The position numbers and the translations under genes were made by a program. The notes beneath the pieces were generated by a model. The model worked only from the letters and a program-made list of their open reading frames with translations, was not told the origin of the DNA and ran no database searches. Below, piece after piece: positions 24,576-32,523 of a DNA stretch of 64,000 nt. Within the stretch, counting starts at the first letter, position 1. Each line of letters begins with the position of its first letter. The stretch comes from Haladaptatus cibarius D43 (GTDB taxonomy: Archaea > Halobacteriota > Halobacteria > Halobacteriales > Haladaptataceae), in NCBI RefSeq assembly GCF_000710615.1, contig NZ_JDTH01000002.1:1108082-1172081 (forward strand). Reading direction: 5' to 3'.

Positions 24576-24901
24576 TGATACCGACAGACCTTCTTCTCGG
24601 TACTGATCAAGACTTTGAGCAAAACGAAGTGGGTGACTTAGCTACCGTCAGTGGCAACGAGTATATCAAACAGCGAATTGCAATGGAGTGTCTTGATGAA
24701 GCACATGACTTCATTGGTTCACCTGGCACTGCAACTGACATTGAAGACCTGATTGTCGATATTCGTGGTGAGTTGAAGAAATTGCGTAATGAGGGGTTGA
24801 TTACTCAAATTGGACGGATTCGAGTCACGGAGTTTGATGAATCGTCTGTAACGTTGTCTATTCAATTAGCATCAGACGAGATTGAGTTAGAATTGCCGTA
24901 G
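24575..24901 (+). CDS. Small protein with weak resemblance to phage baseplate gp25/W proteins
   Basis: This 108-residue protein has the layout of the gpW/gp25 baseplate family: TDLLLGTDQDFEQNEVGDLA, then TVSGNEYIKQRIAMECL helix, a Gly-Pro loop, and a C-terminal RIRVTEF ... VTLSIQLASDEIELEL beta sheet. The usual conserved charged residues are only partly present, and no other tail gene is nearby, so this could instead be an unrelated small regulator. It is coupled to protein E by a one-base overlap. Confidence 0.55.
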   Translation: MIPTDLLLGTDQDFEQNEVGDLATVSGNEYIKQRIAMECLDEAHDFIGSPGTATDIEDLIVDIRGELKKLRNEGLITQIGRIRVTEFDESSVTLSIQLASDEIELELP

Positions 24902-25555
24902 CGACCTACTTCTTTTTCCTGTTTATTTTGTTTTCCACCTAACTTCGTAGATACATCTATATCTCTCACGTCTATTTCTAGGCACTCTCGTTTGTTCTGG
25001 GACGGTTCTTTGGGTTGGATAAGGTATTATCCTCGGGGTCGAGGAAAAAATCGCTGAGAGGCTTGTGAGGCCCTACACACTTTTGTATATTGTCACTCTA
25101 TTTTTACTGATGTGATTTATTTAATTGAATAGATGCTTCTCTATCTAACGCGGTGTGCAAGTCAGTAACACGACCACAATTATTCTGGCTATTTTAATTT
25201 TAAAAATAATATATAGACGACGGTCAAATGGATTTTCATATACTATTGTTTCCAGTCGATTACGTACATAGCGAGCCACACAGATTGATACAGAGGGGCT
25301 TAGTGAACACCTCACATTATCAGGGCGTAGTCCCCTTAACGAACGCTAATGTTGACTACGGGGACACGGGTAAGTGCTATTCAATATGAGTGATATAATG
25401 ATAGCCAATTGTGTGAAATATGGGACTATCACTCAACAATCAAAGGGATATAAGAGGCTGTCTGATATACATGTGAGTAAGAAGCATTCGTCCTTTTCTT
25501 AATTGAAAAGGCAACGTGTTCTAGCACGTTACCTGGGTGCTTCGGGAATGAAGCA
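24902..25555. other. AT-rich gap ending in the structured leader of the SWIM gene
   Basis: No gene is seen between the gp25-like gene and the SWIM gene. The left half is A/T-rich. A box ATATAAG at about 25448-25454 makes a likely promoter, giving a transcript start near 25475-25480 and a leader of about 75-80 bases. That leader contains three hairpins (see the regulatory entry). Confidence 0.5.
25492..25555 (+). promoter_or_regulatory. Three tandem hairpins abutting the SWIM start codon
   Basis: Hairpin 1 is CCTTTTC-TTAATT-GAAAAGG (25492-25511). Hairpin 2 is GGCAACGTG-TTCTAG-CACGTTACC (25510-25533, one wobble or mismatch). Hairpin 3 is TGCTTC-GGGAAT-GAAGCA (25538-25555). All have 6-nt loops, and the last stem ends one base before the ATG at 25556. 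A structured leader placed there should affect ribosome access, or it may be an RNA or protein recognition site. Confidence 0.65.
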
Positions 25556-25924
25556 ATGTCAAGTTCGCCTCAACAGCACTTCAGTGCTACGGTAATCGGA
25601 GAACAGTTCACAGTCGTCAATGTAGACGAGAATAAAACAAACATCCGCAACGACGACAAGAATACGATATATACTGTCACACACGAGAGTGGCAATGCAT
25701 CATCGTGTACTTGCCCCCACTTCTGCTACAAAGTGGCTTACTGCAAACACATGGCCGCTGTCGAATCAACGTTAATCGACAGTGACGATGATTCCACGAA
25801 GAAGGAGATTAGTGGCCCGTACACGGGATTCGACAAGTACGGAAACTTCGATCACACGTACTGGAAATGTGAATCGTGTGGTGCAGAGGCAACTGATGAA
25901 GCTGCACTCAAGGAGTGTTGTTAA
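25556..25924 (+). CDS. SWIM zinc-finger protein with a C-terminal zinc ribbon
   Basis: This 122-residue protein has a SWIM finger, CTCPHFCYKVAYCKHM at about residues 51-66 (CxCx7CxH), preceded by strands of the usual SWIM frame (FTVVNVDENKTNIRN). A second metal site, CESCGAEATDEAALKECC, closes the protein. SWIM domains bind DNA or protein partners, and small haloarchaeal versions are frequent on plasmids and proviruses. It is followed one base later by a 69-residue gene and preceded by the hairpin leader. Confidence 0.85.
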   Translation: MSSSPQQHFSATVIGEQFTVVNVDENKTNIRNDDKNTIYTVTHESGNASSCTCPHFCYKVAYCKHMAAVESTLIDSDDDSTKKEISGPYTGFDKYGNFDHTYWKCESCGAEATDEAALKECC

Positions 25925-25925
25925 A

Positions 25926-26135
25926 ATGAGTGACTGGAGAGACGTTGACCGAGATCTGTGGGAGAAACGTGTTACGGAAATGAAGAAGAAAATACTGGAT
26001 GAAGAAGACAGTGTTACAACGTCGTCCATGCCTGTGAAACGCATCAGTCGGATAGGTGTCGATACGACACTCTACGTCAGTGCCACTGAATGGATCAAGT
26101 CGGATAGTCCAGTATCACTTGTAGACAGCCGATAG
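25926..26135 (+). CDS. 69-residue charged protein coupled to the SWIM gene
   Basis: ATG 25926 lies one base after the SWIM stop. The product begins with a charged helix (MSDWRDVDRDLWEKRV, then EMKKKILDEED) and ends with a beta-like part (RIGVDTTLYVSATEWIK). The frame runs upstream through the SWIM gene in another phase, but only this start gives sensible spacing. No family recognised; co-expression with the SWIM protein is likely. Confidence 0.55.
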   Translation: MSDWRDVDRDLWEKRVTEMKKKILDEEDSVTTSSMPVKRISRIGVDTTLYVSATEWIKSDSPVSLVDSR

Positions 26136-27550
26136 GGCAACATATCTATCTCTTTTACGCCTGTTCACAGCCATAGAGGCGTGTCTCAACTACATATCTT
26201 ATAGACGGCATTGCGTCGGTGTCTTGCCGTTGGCGGGCGACACACGACGCTTCACGAAGACGTGAGTAGGATGGAAATTACCTTACCCCATAGACGAGTA
26301 TCTCGTCCACATGAGTAGGTCGTCACTCTCGTCACTATAAGAAAGTGATATTCCACTCTGCTGTACAGCGAGTTCCAAAAGCAAGTATCCTTCCTCGCAA
26401 GCGAATTCGTGAACGTCAGCCACGGGCGGTGCGGAGAGTGGGCGACTTCACGACATCGAACGAGGGAGGTACTTGCGCCACTGCTACCCTCGTTAATACA
26501 GATACGTAACTAGAACATTCACGTTTGTCGTCCTCGGTGAATAACTGTTCTATGTATGTGTACAGTAGTACTGTTATTGGCGTTTCGCAGAGTCGTCCCT
26601 TAGTGACGCCTGCCACATCAGTAGACAATTGAAACTGATGTGCGACGAAGTTTCGCACCGTAGTGAACGTTAACTCACTTTGACTCACGATTACAGGGAT
26701 ACCAACAGAGCGATTCAGTTGCCACCTGAATGCTCACCACCCTTCTAATTCGAATGAATTGGTTTCAACCGAATTAGACCACAAACCATGCCTCAATGGG
26801 ACATGATCGTGCTATCCCGCTCAATGTAGTCTCACGGCCAATTGTTTTTGCAATGACCTTGGGAATACAACTCCCTTCGACTAACGGTACGCTTTTGCGT
26901 TCAAATTACTCTGAACCATGCTAGTCTAAGAGTAAGATATAGGTATATCTACACCATTCAAGTATAAAAGAATTTCGGTTGGGATGGAGTGGACTATCCA
27001 GCTGTACTGGGATAACGGTTGGAGCGAAGAAACAATGCTTTAACGTATGAGTGCATCGGGGTTGATGTACCAGTTCGGTGGGCTACCCCCTAATACAACG
27101 GTGGTTTCTCCGAATCATGGTACAATAGAGAAATCTCCATGAAACGAGACAACTCTAAGGACGGACAAACCACTGGCGTGCTGAAGGAGATACAGATTCG
27201 GTTGTCGATTCTCCTCACCATGCTCAAGATTGTTCGTATCCTTACACAGCTGTAGTGCTACTGTTGGCACTCAATTGTGTTACGTCAGTAGAATAGTCCG
27301 CCGACCACTGCGGTCGGTGAACTACCCCCTAATACGTGTAGTACAATTGTATCCCACAGCAATAAACCTTTATGGACATCAATACAAGCCGTATATCGAT
27401 TCTATCGCCTGAAATCTGTACTTGAGTGCTATTCAACACTCTTTCTTTCACATCTATAGACCGTTTAAGGTCAACTTATGAGTAACCCAAAAACCGCCCA
27501 TAGTTGAACAATTGGCCTATGGGTTACCCTTAGACCAGTCTACGTTCAAC
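26136..27550. other. 1.4-kb gene-poor stretch of the element with a repeated 14-mer
   Basis: No gene is convincing. A 90-codon frame on the minus strand (26416-26688) has some helical character but no support. The 14-mer CTACCCCCTAATAC occurs at 27083-27096 and again at 27322-27335, each just after a GGT/GCGGT-rich segment, as would iterons or operators. The region lies upstream of the convergent restriction gene and could hold an origin or regulatory RNA. Confidence 0.4.
27083..27335 (+). repeat. Two copies of the 14-mer CTACCCCCTAATAC
   Basis: Exact copies at 27083-27096 and 27322-27335, 239 bases apart and in the same orientation, both preceded by CGGT and GG-rich bases (TTCGGTGGG and GCGGTCGGTGAA). 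The match is longer than expected by chance in this AT-rich area. Function unknown. Confidence 0.5.
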
Positions 27551-28504
27551 CTATAATTCTAATTCACCAGCGTATGCTAATACGAGTCCATCAAGATCTC
27601 GCTCTTTTGCCTGTTTCGCCAACTCATCACCATTTACAAGCTCAATATCTTCACTGTGGTACTTTTGATGACATTCTTTAGTGAAATCTTTGGCACTCAC
27701 GAAAACATCAATTGAGTCGTATTCATCAATATCTTTTTTCGAGAGATTAATCGCATGCCGTTTCACTTCGATGTTCTTTTCTACTTCGTTCCTTGTAGCG
27801 ATTATGTCGATACCACCATCGGCTATTCGTGGGGTCACATCTGTTTTCCACCCACTATGTTCGTAGAGATCGGCAACAAGATACTCGAACTCATATGGAT
27901 CAATGTTGAAGAACTGTTCTTGAATTTCACCAGTAGAGAGTGACGGTTCGACCGTTGGTGGATCACCGTTTTTAGAGAGTGATTTGTATTTTCGAACCAA
28001 GTCTAATGGTGGGTTGAAGTCTTTTTCCTGATTTGCAAACCAATACACAGAGTGAATTGCGAAGTCACTTTGCGAATGTCCGAAAAACGGAGGTGTTTCT
28101 ACAATCTCCGTCACCATCTCTTTCACTGTTTTAGGTACGGTAATATCTATTTTCTCACATTCTGGCTCAACATGGTTTTCACTGTACTCGGTTTGAGTAC
28201 GTGTATAATCGTCAGTCCATCCGAGTGGTGGAATGAGGCAGTTGGTAGAATACTCGTCACGAAAGTCAGGTACCTCCGCTTGGTTATCAACTTGGTGTGC
28301 AAGAAACATTCGAATTGCCCTATCACCTGCTTCCGCCACTGTTAGTCCATAATAGTCGCCCACTGCTCTAAATTGATCAACCACGGAAGGAGTTGGATTC
28401 TGTACTCTGATTGATGCTCTACGCCCCTCAAAATCCGCCCCATTCCAGTTTCCGATGTCTACATCATCTTTCCACGGATTTGCTATCTTGTAGTCTCTAG
28501 CCAT
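27551..28504 (-). CDS. Mrr-like restriction endonuclease
   Basis: In this 317-residue protein the C-terminal 120 residues form a PD-(D/E)xK restriction domain of the Mrr type: FEYLVADLYEHSGWKTDVTP, then the catalytic GGIDIIATRN and IEVKRHA (D, then ExK). The N-terminal 200 residues contain segments such as PTPSVVDQFRAVGDYYGLTV (RHH-like) and PKTVKEMVTEIVETPPFF. These may be DNA-recognition modules of a modification-dependent (type IV) enzyme. It is a defence cargo gene of the element, transcribed in the same direction as the integrase. Confidence 0.85.
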   Translation of the reverse strand: MARDYKIANPWKDDVDIGNWNGADFEGRRASIRVQNPTPSVVDQFRAVGDYYGLTVAEAGDRAIRMFLAHQVDNQAEVPDFRDEYSTNCLIPPLGWTDDYTRTQTEYSENHVEPECEKIDITVPKTVKEMVTEIVETPPFFGHSQSDFAIHSVYWFANQEKDFNPPLDLVRKYKSLSKNGDPPTVEPSLSTGEIQEQFFNIDPYEFEYLVADLYEHSGWKTDVTPRIADGGIDIIATRNEVEKNIEVKRHAINLSKKDIDEYDSIDVFVSAKDFTKECHQKYHSEDIELVNGDELAKQAKERDLDGLVLAYAGELEL

Positions 28505-28617
28505 CTCTGTCGTACCTCACCAACGAATGAATACCCATTATTATAGTGTTGTTGAATTGATAGGTTATAAATAGGTATCCAGCGTCGTAACCTCTGGAAA
28601 CCAAAACAGGAGGTGAT

Positions 28618-29625
28618 TCAGATATTGTCCAAATACCCTCTCCGCTGTTCTACTTTTTCAAGTTCCGTTCTTTCATCGTAATGCTCTGAGATAACCTCTT
28701 TACTCACATCGAATCGATCAGAGACAACTGTATCAGGCACATCTCGCTTGAGGAAGTGCGTAATCGCCGCTCGTCGCATTGGATGACCACTATATGACGA
28801 TGGGCATTTACTTGAACTACTGTACTTCTGGGCCGCATCACACGCTTCTATGCTTCTATCATGAGGACAGTCGTTTTCATACACACATGGTCTTGAAAGG
28901 CGATAGACGGTGCGTCGTAGCGTTTGTACTGTAAGCCGACCTTCGTGTGATGTAAAGAGGGGGTTTCGACCGTACTCACCAGTTATCTTCCGTCGATTCA
29001 CCTCAATGTAGTCGTCCAGTACAGTACACAACTCGGGTTTGAGTGCGATATACCGCTCGGCATTTTCCTTGTTTTTCAGCGGTGTTTCTTCTTCAGGACG
29101 ATGCTCAACTTTCACGTGCTGTTCTGAACTGCTGTAGTTGTCGAGGTCGAGTGAACGGAGCGTACCTGTCCTGCAACCTGTGTTCCACAGAAAATAGAAG
29201 ACAGCGTGGTCACGTGAGCCATAACTATACTTGGCACAGTATTCCAGTATTGCTCTTATTGTCTCAGTGTCAGGCATCTCGTGTCGCTGTCCATCACTGA
29301 CCTTTGGAATCAGAATCTTCTCTGCTAACCCCTCCTTGACGGCTTCGATTGTTACTGCCCATCTCAAGAACACTCGGAGTGTACTCAATTGTCCTTTGAG
29401 AGTTGTCTGTGCAAGTCCAGCTTGTTTTCGACTAATTCGATACTGGTGCAAGTCACGTCCTGAAAGGGTGTTTAGATTCTTCAGTTCATTGTCGTCACAC
29501 CACTCGACAAAACGATTGAGGTTTGATTTGTGACTGATGAGGGTGAGTGCTGCAAGTTCTGTCTCTCTATCTGTGATGTACATCTCGACTGCGTCACGTG
29601 GGGAAATTGGCGTGAGTTCCGTCAT
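28618..29625 (-). CDS. Tyrosine recombinase/integrase of the element
   Basis: This 335-residue integrase has an N-terminal SAM-like core-binding domain (TPISPRDAVEMYI through DLHQYRISRKQAG) and a C-terminal catalytic domain. Visible catalytic motifs are the box-I Arg in GCRTGTLRSL, HPMRR (HxxR) and the nucleophile Tyr in SEHYDERTELE, as in archaeal XerC/D-like integrases. The start ATG 29625 (MTELTP) is preferred, but the frame is open upstream to a GTG at 29793 inside the attR repeat. The gene lies directly inside attR and downstream of the duplicated purL promoter. Confidence 0.93.
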   Translation of the reverse strand: MTELTPISPRDAVEMYITDRETELAALTLISHKSNLNRFVEWCDDNELKNLNTLSGRDLHQYRISRKQAGLAQTTLKGQLSTLRVFLRWAVTIEAVKEGLAEKILIPKVSDGQRHEMPDTETIRAILEYCAKYSYGSRDHAVFYFLWNTGCRTGTLRSLDLDNYSSSEQHVKVEHRPEEETPLKNKENAERYIALKPELCTVLDDYIEVNRRKITGEYGRNPLFTSHEGRLTVQTLRRTVYRLSRPCVYENDCPHDRSIEACDAAQKYSSSSKCPSSYSGHPMRRAAITHFLKRDVPDTVVSDRFDVSKEVISEHYDERTELEKVEQRRGYLDNI

Positions 29626-29745
29626 TGTTGGTAAGTGCTTCCCCATGACGGTGATGAACAACACCAGAGTGACCACGAGTGGTCTCGGCCCACTCGTTGC
29701 TTTCTGCGGTTTGGAAAGCAACGCAGTAGACAGCTTTGCTGTCAG

Positions 29746-29789
29746 TGTTCGGCGACGACCAGTTTGCGGTCGGACTCGGAGAGACTCAT
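29746..29789 (-). pseudogene. Orphan purL 5' stub created by element insertion
   Basis: It begins [14 protein letters not shown], identical to intact purL, then diverges at the repeat boundary and stops after one codon. Any peptide would be about 15 residues. It marks which side of the repeat was the original purL upstream flank. Confidence 0.8.
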
Positions 29790-29843
29790 TCACTGTGATG
29801 TAGATATAGGGCGGATTAATGCCTTTCCATATGCACGAACGTG
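29747..29843. repeat. Right attachment site (attR), 97-bp direct repeat copy 2
   Basis: Perfect copy of 17539-17635. It contains the purL ATG at 29787-29789 on the minus strand and 14 codons, after which element DNA supplies one further codon and a stop (VVAEH then TGA), so the copy is a dead purL stub. The promoter-like box is retained and points left into the integrase gene. Host DNA resumes at 29844. Confidence 0.92.
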
Positions 29844-30147
29844 CTTTTCTCTAGCTGTAGATTGGCTCCCTCCGTTCTGGGTTCGTGAAATGAGTGTGGA
29901 AACGTGCGCCAGCGTCCACTACAACAGACGGTTTGCTATAAACCGCTCTTCCAAATGTCGTTGAATAATTGGTTCTGTGTGTTATTCATCCTGCCATTAT
30001 GCATTAGGTTCGCTACAAACTCGACATCGTCTAATTTGATTCTAGTATAAGAAACAGTCACAATCAAGAACAGTTCCAGAAAGCATTTACCGAACTCCAG
30101 CCACCATCATAGCTGACGGACACCGCACAAAACCACACGTCGAAACC
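29844..30147. other. Host flank upstream of a small membrane gene
   Basis: No gene is seen. This was the native purL upstream region before insertion. It is A/T-rich at 29940-30060 and contains likely promoter material for the small gene at 30148. No repeats stand out. Confidence 0.4.
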
Positions 30148-30309
30148 ATGAGCCTCCATCATCACCCTCTCGAACAAATCGTCCTGAAGACAGTCACGTT
30201 TACACTCACGCCGTTCGTCGTCGCCTTCGTCGGATTGGCCTTGCTCGTCAAAGGCCGTCCACGAGACGCCTACAGCTGGTTTACGAGCGAATGGCGAGAA
30301 CCACTGTAG
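30148..30309 (+). CDS. 53-residue membrane protein
   Basis: A short frame MSLHHHPLEQIVLKTVTF continues with a hydrophobic helix (LTPFVVAFVGLALLVKG) and a charged tail (RPRDAYSWFTSEWREPL). Codon use has the host G/C bias. It follows an AT-rich promoter stretch and precedes the PHP gene by about 90 bases. No family recognised; it may be a membrane anchor or small subunit. Confidence 0.6.
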   Translation: MSLHHHPLEQIVLKTVTFTLTPFVVAFVGLALLVKGRPRDAYSWFTSEWREPL

Positions 30310-30402
30310 TTTCGGAGAGTGACTTTTCAGTTCGATTGACGACGATTATTTCCACGAACTCGTACCGAGTTGCTTTTGCCATCCCCCTCCCAACCTCCGG
30401 CC

Positions 30403-31089
30403 GTGCTTTCGGTCGAGTTGCATTGTCATTCCGCGCTCTCTCACGATGGTCGTGACCCAGTAGAACTACTCTTAGAGCAGGCGAAGGCTGTCGGCCTCGA
30501 CGCCCTCGCCGTCACCGACCACGACGAGATCGATGCCAGTCTCGAAGCCGCAGAACTCGCCCCCGAATACGGATTGGTGGGCATTCCCGGCATGGAAATC
30601 ACCTCGCGTGCCGGGCACGTCCTCGGATTAGGTATCGAAGAACAGGTGCCGCCCGGGCTGTCGTTCGACGAAACGCTCGACCGAATCCGAGAACAGGGCG
30701 GCGTCGCAATCGTTCCGCACCCCTTCCAGAAATCACGGAGCGGCGTCGCCGCGAACGTTACCCGAAAACAGCTCGCGCAGGCGGACGCCATCGAGGTGTA
30801 CAACTCGCGTCTGTTGACCGGACGGGGCAACCGCCGCGCGAAGGATTTTGCTCGGGAAGAGGGCGTTCCGATGACTGCGGGGAGCGACGCCCACATCAGC
30901 GAGATGGTCGGCCAAGCCGTGACAAATATCGACGTAAACACTCACGACAGCAGGGCGATTTTGGGCGCAATCGTCGATGGCCGAACCGAGGTGCAGGGCA
31001 AACGGACGCCGTGGCGAATCAGCTTTCGACAGGCCGCGGGCGGCGCGAAACGCCGCGTCATCAGCCGCGTCGGGCAGTATTTCGGATGA
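30403..31089 (+). CDS. PHP-domain metal-dependent phosphoesterase
   Basis: This 228-residue PHP protein of the TrpH/YciV type hydrolyses phosphoesters (nucleotide or nucleoside bisphosphate) with a metal cluster. The motifs are ELHCHSALSHDG (HxH), VTDHDEID (DHD), PHPFQ and GSDAHISEMVG. The preferred start is the GTG at 30403 (VLSVELHCHS); the upstream TTG start adds only a poly-Pro/Ser lead. Its stop overlaps the asparagine-synthase-like gene start by ATGA, so the two are co-translated. Confidence 0.88.
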   Translation: MLSVELHCHSALSHDGRDPVELLLEQAKAVGLDALAVTDHDEIDASLEAAELAPEYGLVGIPGMEITSRAGHVLGLGIEEQVPPGLSFDETLDRIREQGGVAIVPHPFQKSRSGVAANVTRKQLAQADAIEVYNSRLLTGRGNRRAKDFAREEGVPMTAGSDAHISEMVGQAVTNIDVNTHDSRAILGAIVDGRTEVQGKRTPWRISFRQAAGGAKRRVISRVGQYFG

Positions 31090-32189
31090 TGCAGGGTGCA
31101 GATACAGACCTCGTCCGGCGTGCAATCGAGACGAACGACCCCTTGCCGGGAACGCGAGGATTCGCGGGAGAACTGGCCGGGAACGAGGGTGAAACCGACA
31201 CCCCAAAACTCGTCCGTGACGTTTTGGGCCGCTATCCGGTTTTCTCCGAGATTGACGACCCGACAACGTGGAGTTACGACCCCCGAGATTTGGACGACCC
31301 GAAACCGGTTCCCGCGGGCTTTGCTCGCACTGAAGACGGCGACGAGCAGTTATGGGAACTGCCCAATCCCCCGCTTTTCGAGGATGAGGGCACGGCAGTC
31401 AGAGCAGTCTGTGAGGCCGTCGAAGACGGCCTCGCAGACATTGCGTCGGACAACCTCGCAGTCGCGTTTTCCGGCGGCGTCGATTCCGCCGTCGTTGCCA
31501 GCGCGTTCGACTGTCCGTTGTACGTCGCCGGGTTTCCGGACAGTCACGACGTGGAGGCCGCACGAACCGCCGCGGAGGCGATGAACCGCGAGGTACAAGT
31601 GGTCGAACTCACGCACGAGGCCATCGAACGCGCGGTTCCCGAGGTCGCTCGCGCAATCGACCGAACGAACGCGATGGACGTGCAAATCGCGCTGCCACTC
31701 TACCTGACCGCCGAGCGAGCGCGAGCGGACGGCTACGACCGACTCGCAGTCGGACAGGGGGCTGACGAGTTGTTCGGCGGCTACGAAAAAGTCGCGCGCG
31801 CAGACCACCGCGTCGAGGCCGAAACGGTTCGCGGTGCGGCCCGCGAGACGATTTCGACGCTCCCCAAGCAGTTGACGCGGGACGTGCTGACGCTTCGGTC
31901 TGCGGGCGTCGAACCGGTTGCGCCGCTGCTTTCTGACCGCGTCGTTCAAACCGCGCTTCGATTACCGGACAAAATGCTGGTGTCGGAAGTAGGCGTTCGA
32001 AAATGGGCGTTCAGGGAGTCAGCAAGGCCGTTCGTCCCAGATGCGGTAGCGAGTCGGGACAAGAAAGCGGTGCAGTACGGCAGTCTCGTCGCGCGCGAAC
32101 TCGACAGACTCGCGCGGCAAGCAGGCTACAAACGGCGGATGGACGACCACGTGACCAAGTACGTCCGCTCGCAACTAGAAGAAGTCTAA
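31086..32189 (+). CDS. Asparagine synthase-like ATP-pyrophosphatase
   Basis: This 367-residue protein has a PP-loop SGGVDSAV near residue 120, followed by GFPDSHDVEAA, NAMDVQIALPLYL and GQGADELFGGYEKV, the signature of the synthase domain of AsnB. The N-terminal glutamine amidotransferase domain is missing, leaving only a non-catalytic lead of about 100 residues (DRDDP-type loops such as SYDPRDLDDP). The amide donor would be ammonia or another protein, or it may act on a modified substrate. It is coupled to the PHP phosphoesterase, suggesting a shared small-molecule pathway. Confidence 0.87.
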   Translation: MMQGADTDLVRRAIETNDPLPGTRGFAGELAGNEGETDTPKLVRDVLGRYPVFSEIDDPTTWSYDPRDLDDPKPVPAGFARTEDGDEQLWELPNPPLFEDEGTAVRAVCEAVEDGLADIASDNLAVAFSGGVDSAVVASAFDCPLYVAGFPDSHDVEAARTAAEAMNREVQVVELTHEAIERAVPEVARAIDRTNAMDVQIALPLYLTAERARADGYDRLAVGQGADELFGGYEKVARADHRVEAETVRGAARETISTLPKQLTRDVLTLRSAGVEPVAPLLSDRVVQTALRLPDKMLVSEVGVRKWAFRESARPFVPDAVASRDKKAVQYGSLVARELDRLARQAGYKRRMDDHVTKYVRSQLEEV

Positions 32190-32380
32190 GAACTCTGTTG
32201 ACGCGGCGTTCTGTCCGTGAGTCGACTCTGCAACCACGAATCGTGATAGCCGATGCAGTGACCGCCACATTCGCCACACGCCTGCCTGTCGAGTTCGTAT
32301 CGCGTCCCGCACGCTTTACATTCGAACCGTGCCGATTTCGCACGGATAAGTTTCAGACCAACTTGGCTGACAAATCCCAT
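32186..32380 (-). CDS. 64-residue zinc-ribbon protein
   Basis: It carries two CxxC knuckles, CKACG and CGECGGHC, separated by 12 residues, and begins MGFVSQVGLKLIRAKSARF. It is typical of small haloarchaeal zinc ribbons whose role is unknown. The host-type codons and a start far from the convergent AsnB-like stop support a real gene (3' overlap of 4 bases). Confidence 0.7.
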   Translation of the reverse strand: MGFVSQVGLKLIRAKSARFECKACGTRYELDRQACGECGGHCIGYHDSWLQSRLTDRTPRQQSS

Positions 32381-32523
32381 CTCATATTTGTCTGACTTCC
32401 GGTATATGTATTATTATACACGGATTAAACGGCTACAGAACAGGTTTGGAGCGTTATTCGAATCTCGAAGGTGGAATATAGGAAAGAGTACAGTTTTAAC
32501 TAGGCTGATATGAATCTCGGCTG

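Larger units (their letters stand above)
17539..29843. mobile_element. Integrated mobile element flanked by 97-bp direct repeats, inserted at the 5' end of purL
   Basis: Two perfect 97-bp copies (17539-17635 and 29747-29843, offset 12208) bracket DNA that is visibly richer in A/T than the host and uses different codons. A tyrosine recombinase (28618-29625) lies directly inside the right copy. Cargo includes a DUF2971 protein, an HNH protein, an Mrr-like restriction endonuclease, a SWIM zinc-finger gene and a chain of small DNA-binding-like proteins. No replication initiator, capsid or terminase gene is recognisable, so it is best called an integrative element or provirus remnant. The target is protein-coding (purL promoter plus first 14 codons) rather than a tRNA gene. 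Confidence 0.93.

Noticed and set aside
26416-26688. 90-codon minus-strand frame in the element gap
   Set aside because: Some helical character but no motif, no neighbour coupling and no supporting signal; too weak to report as a gene.
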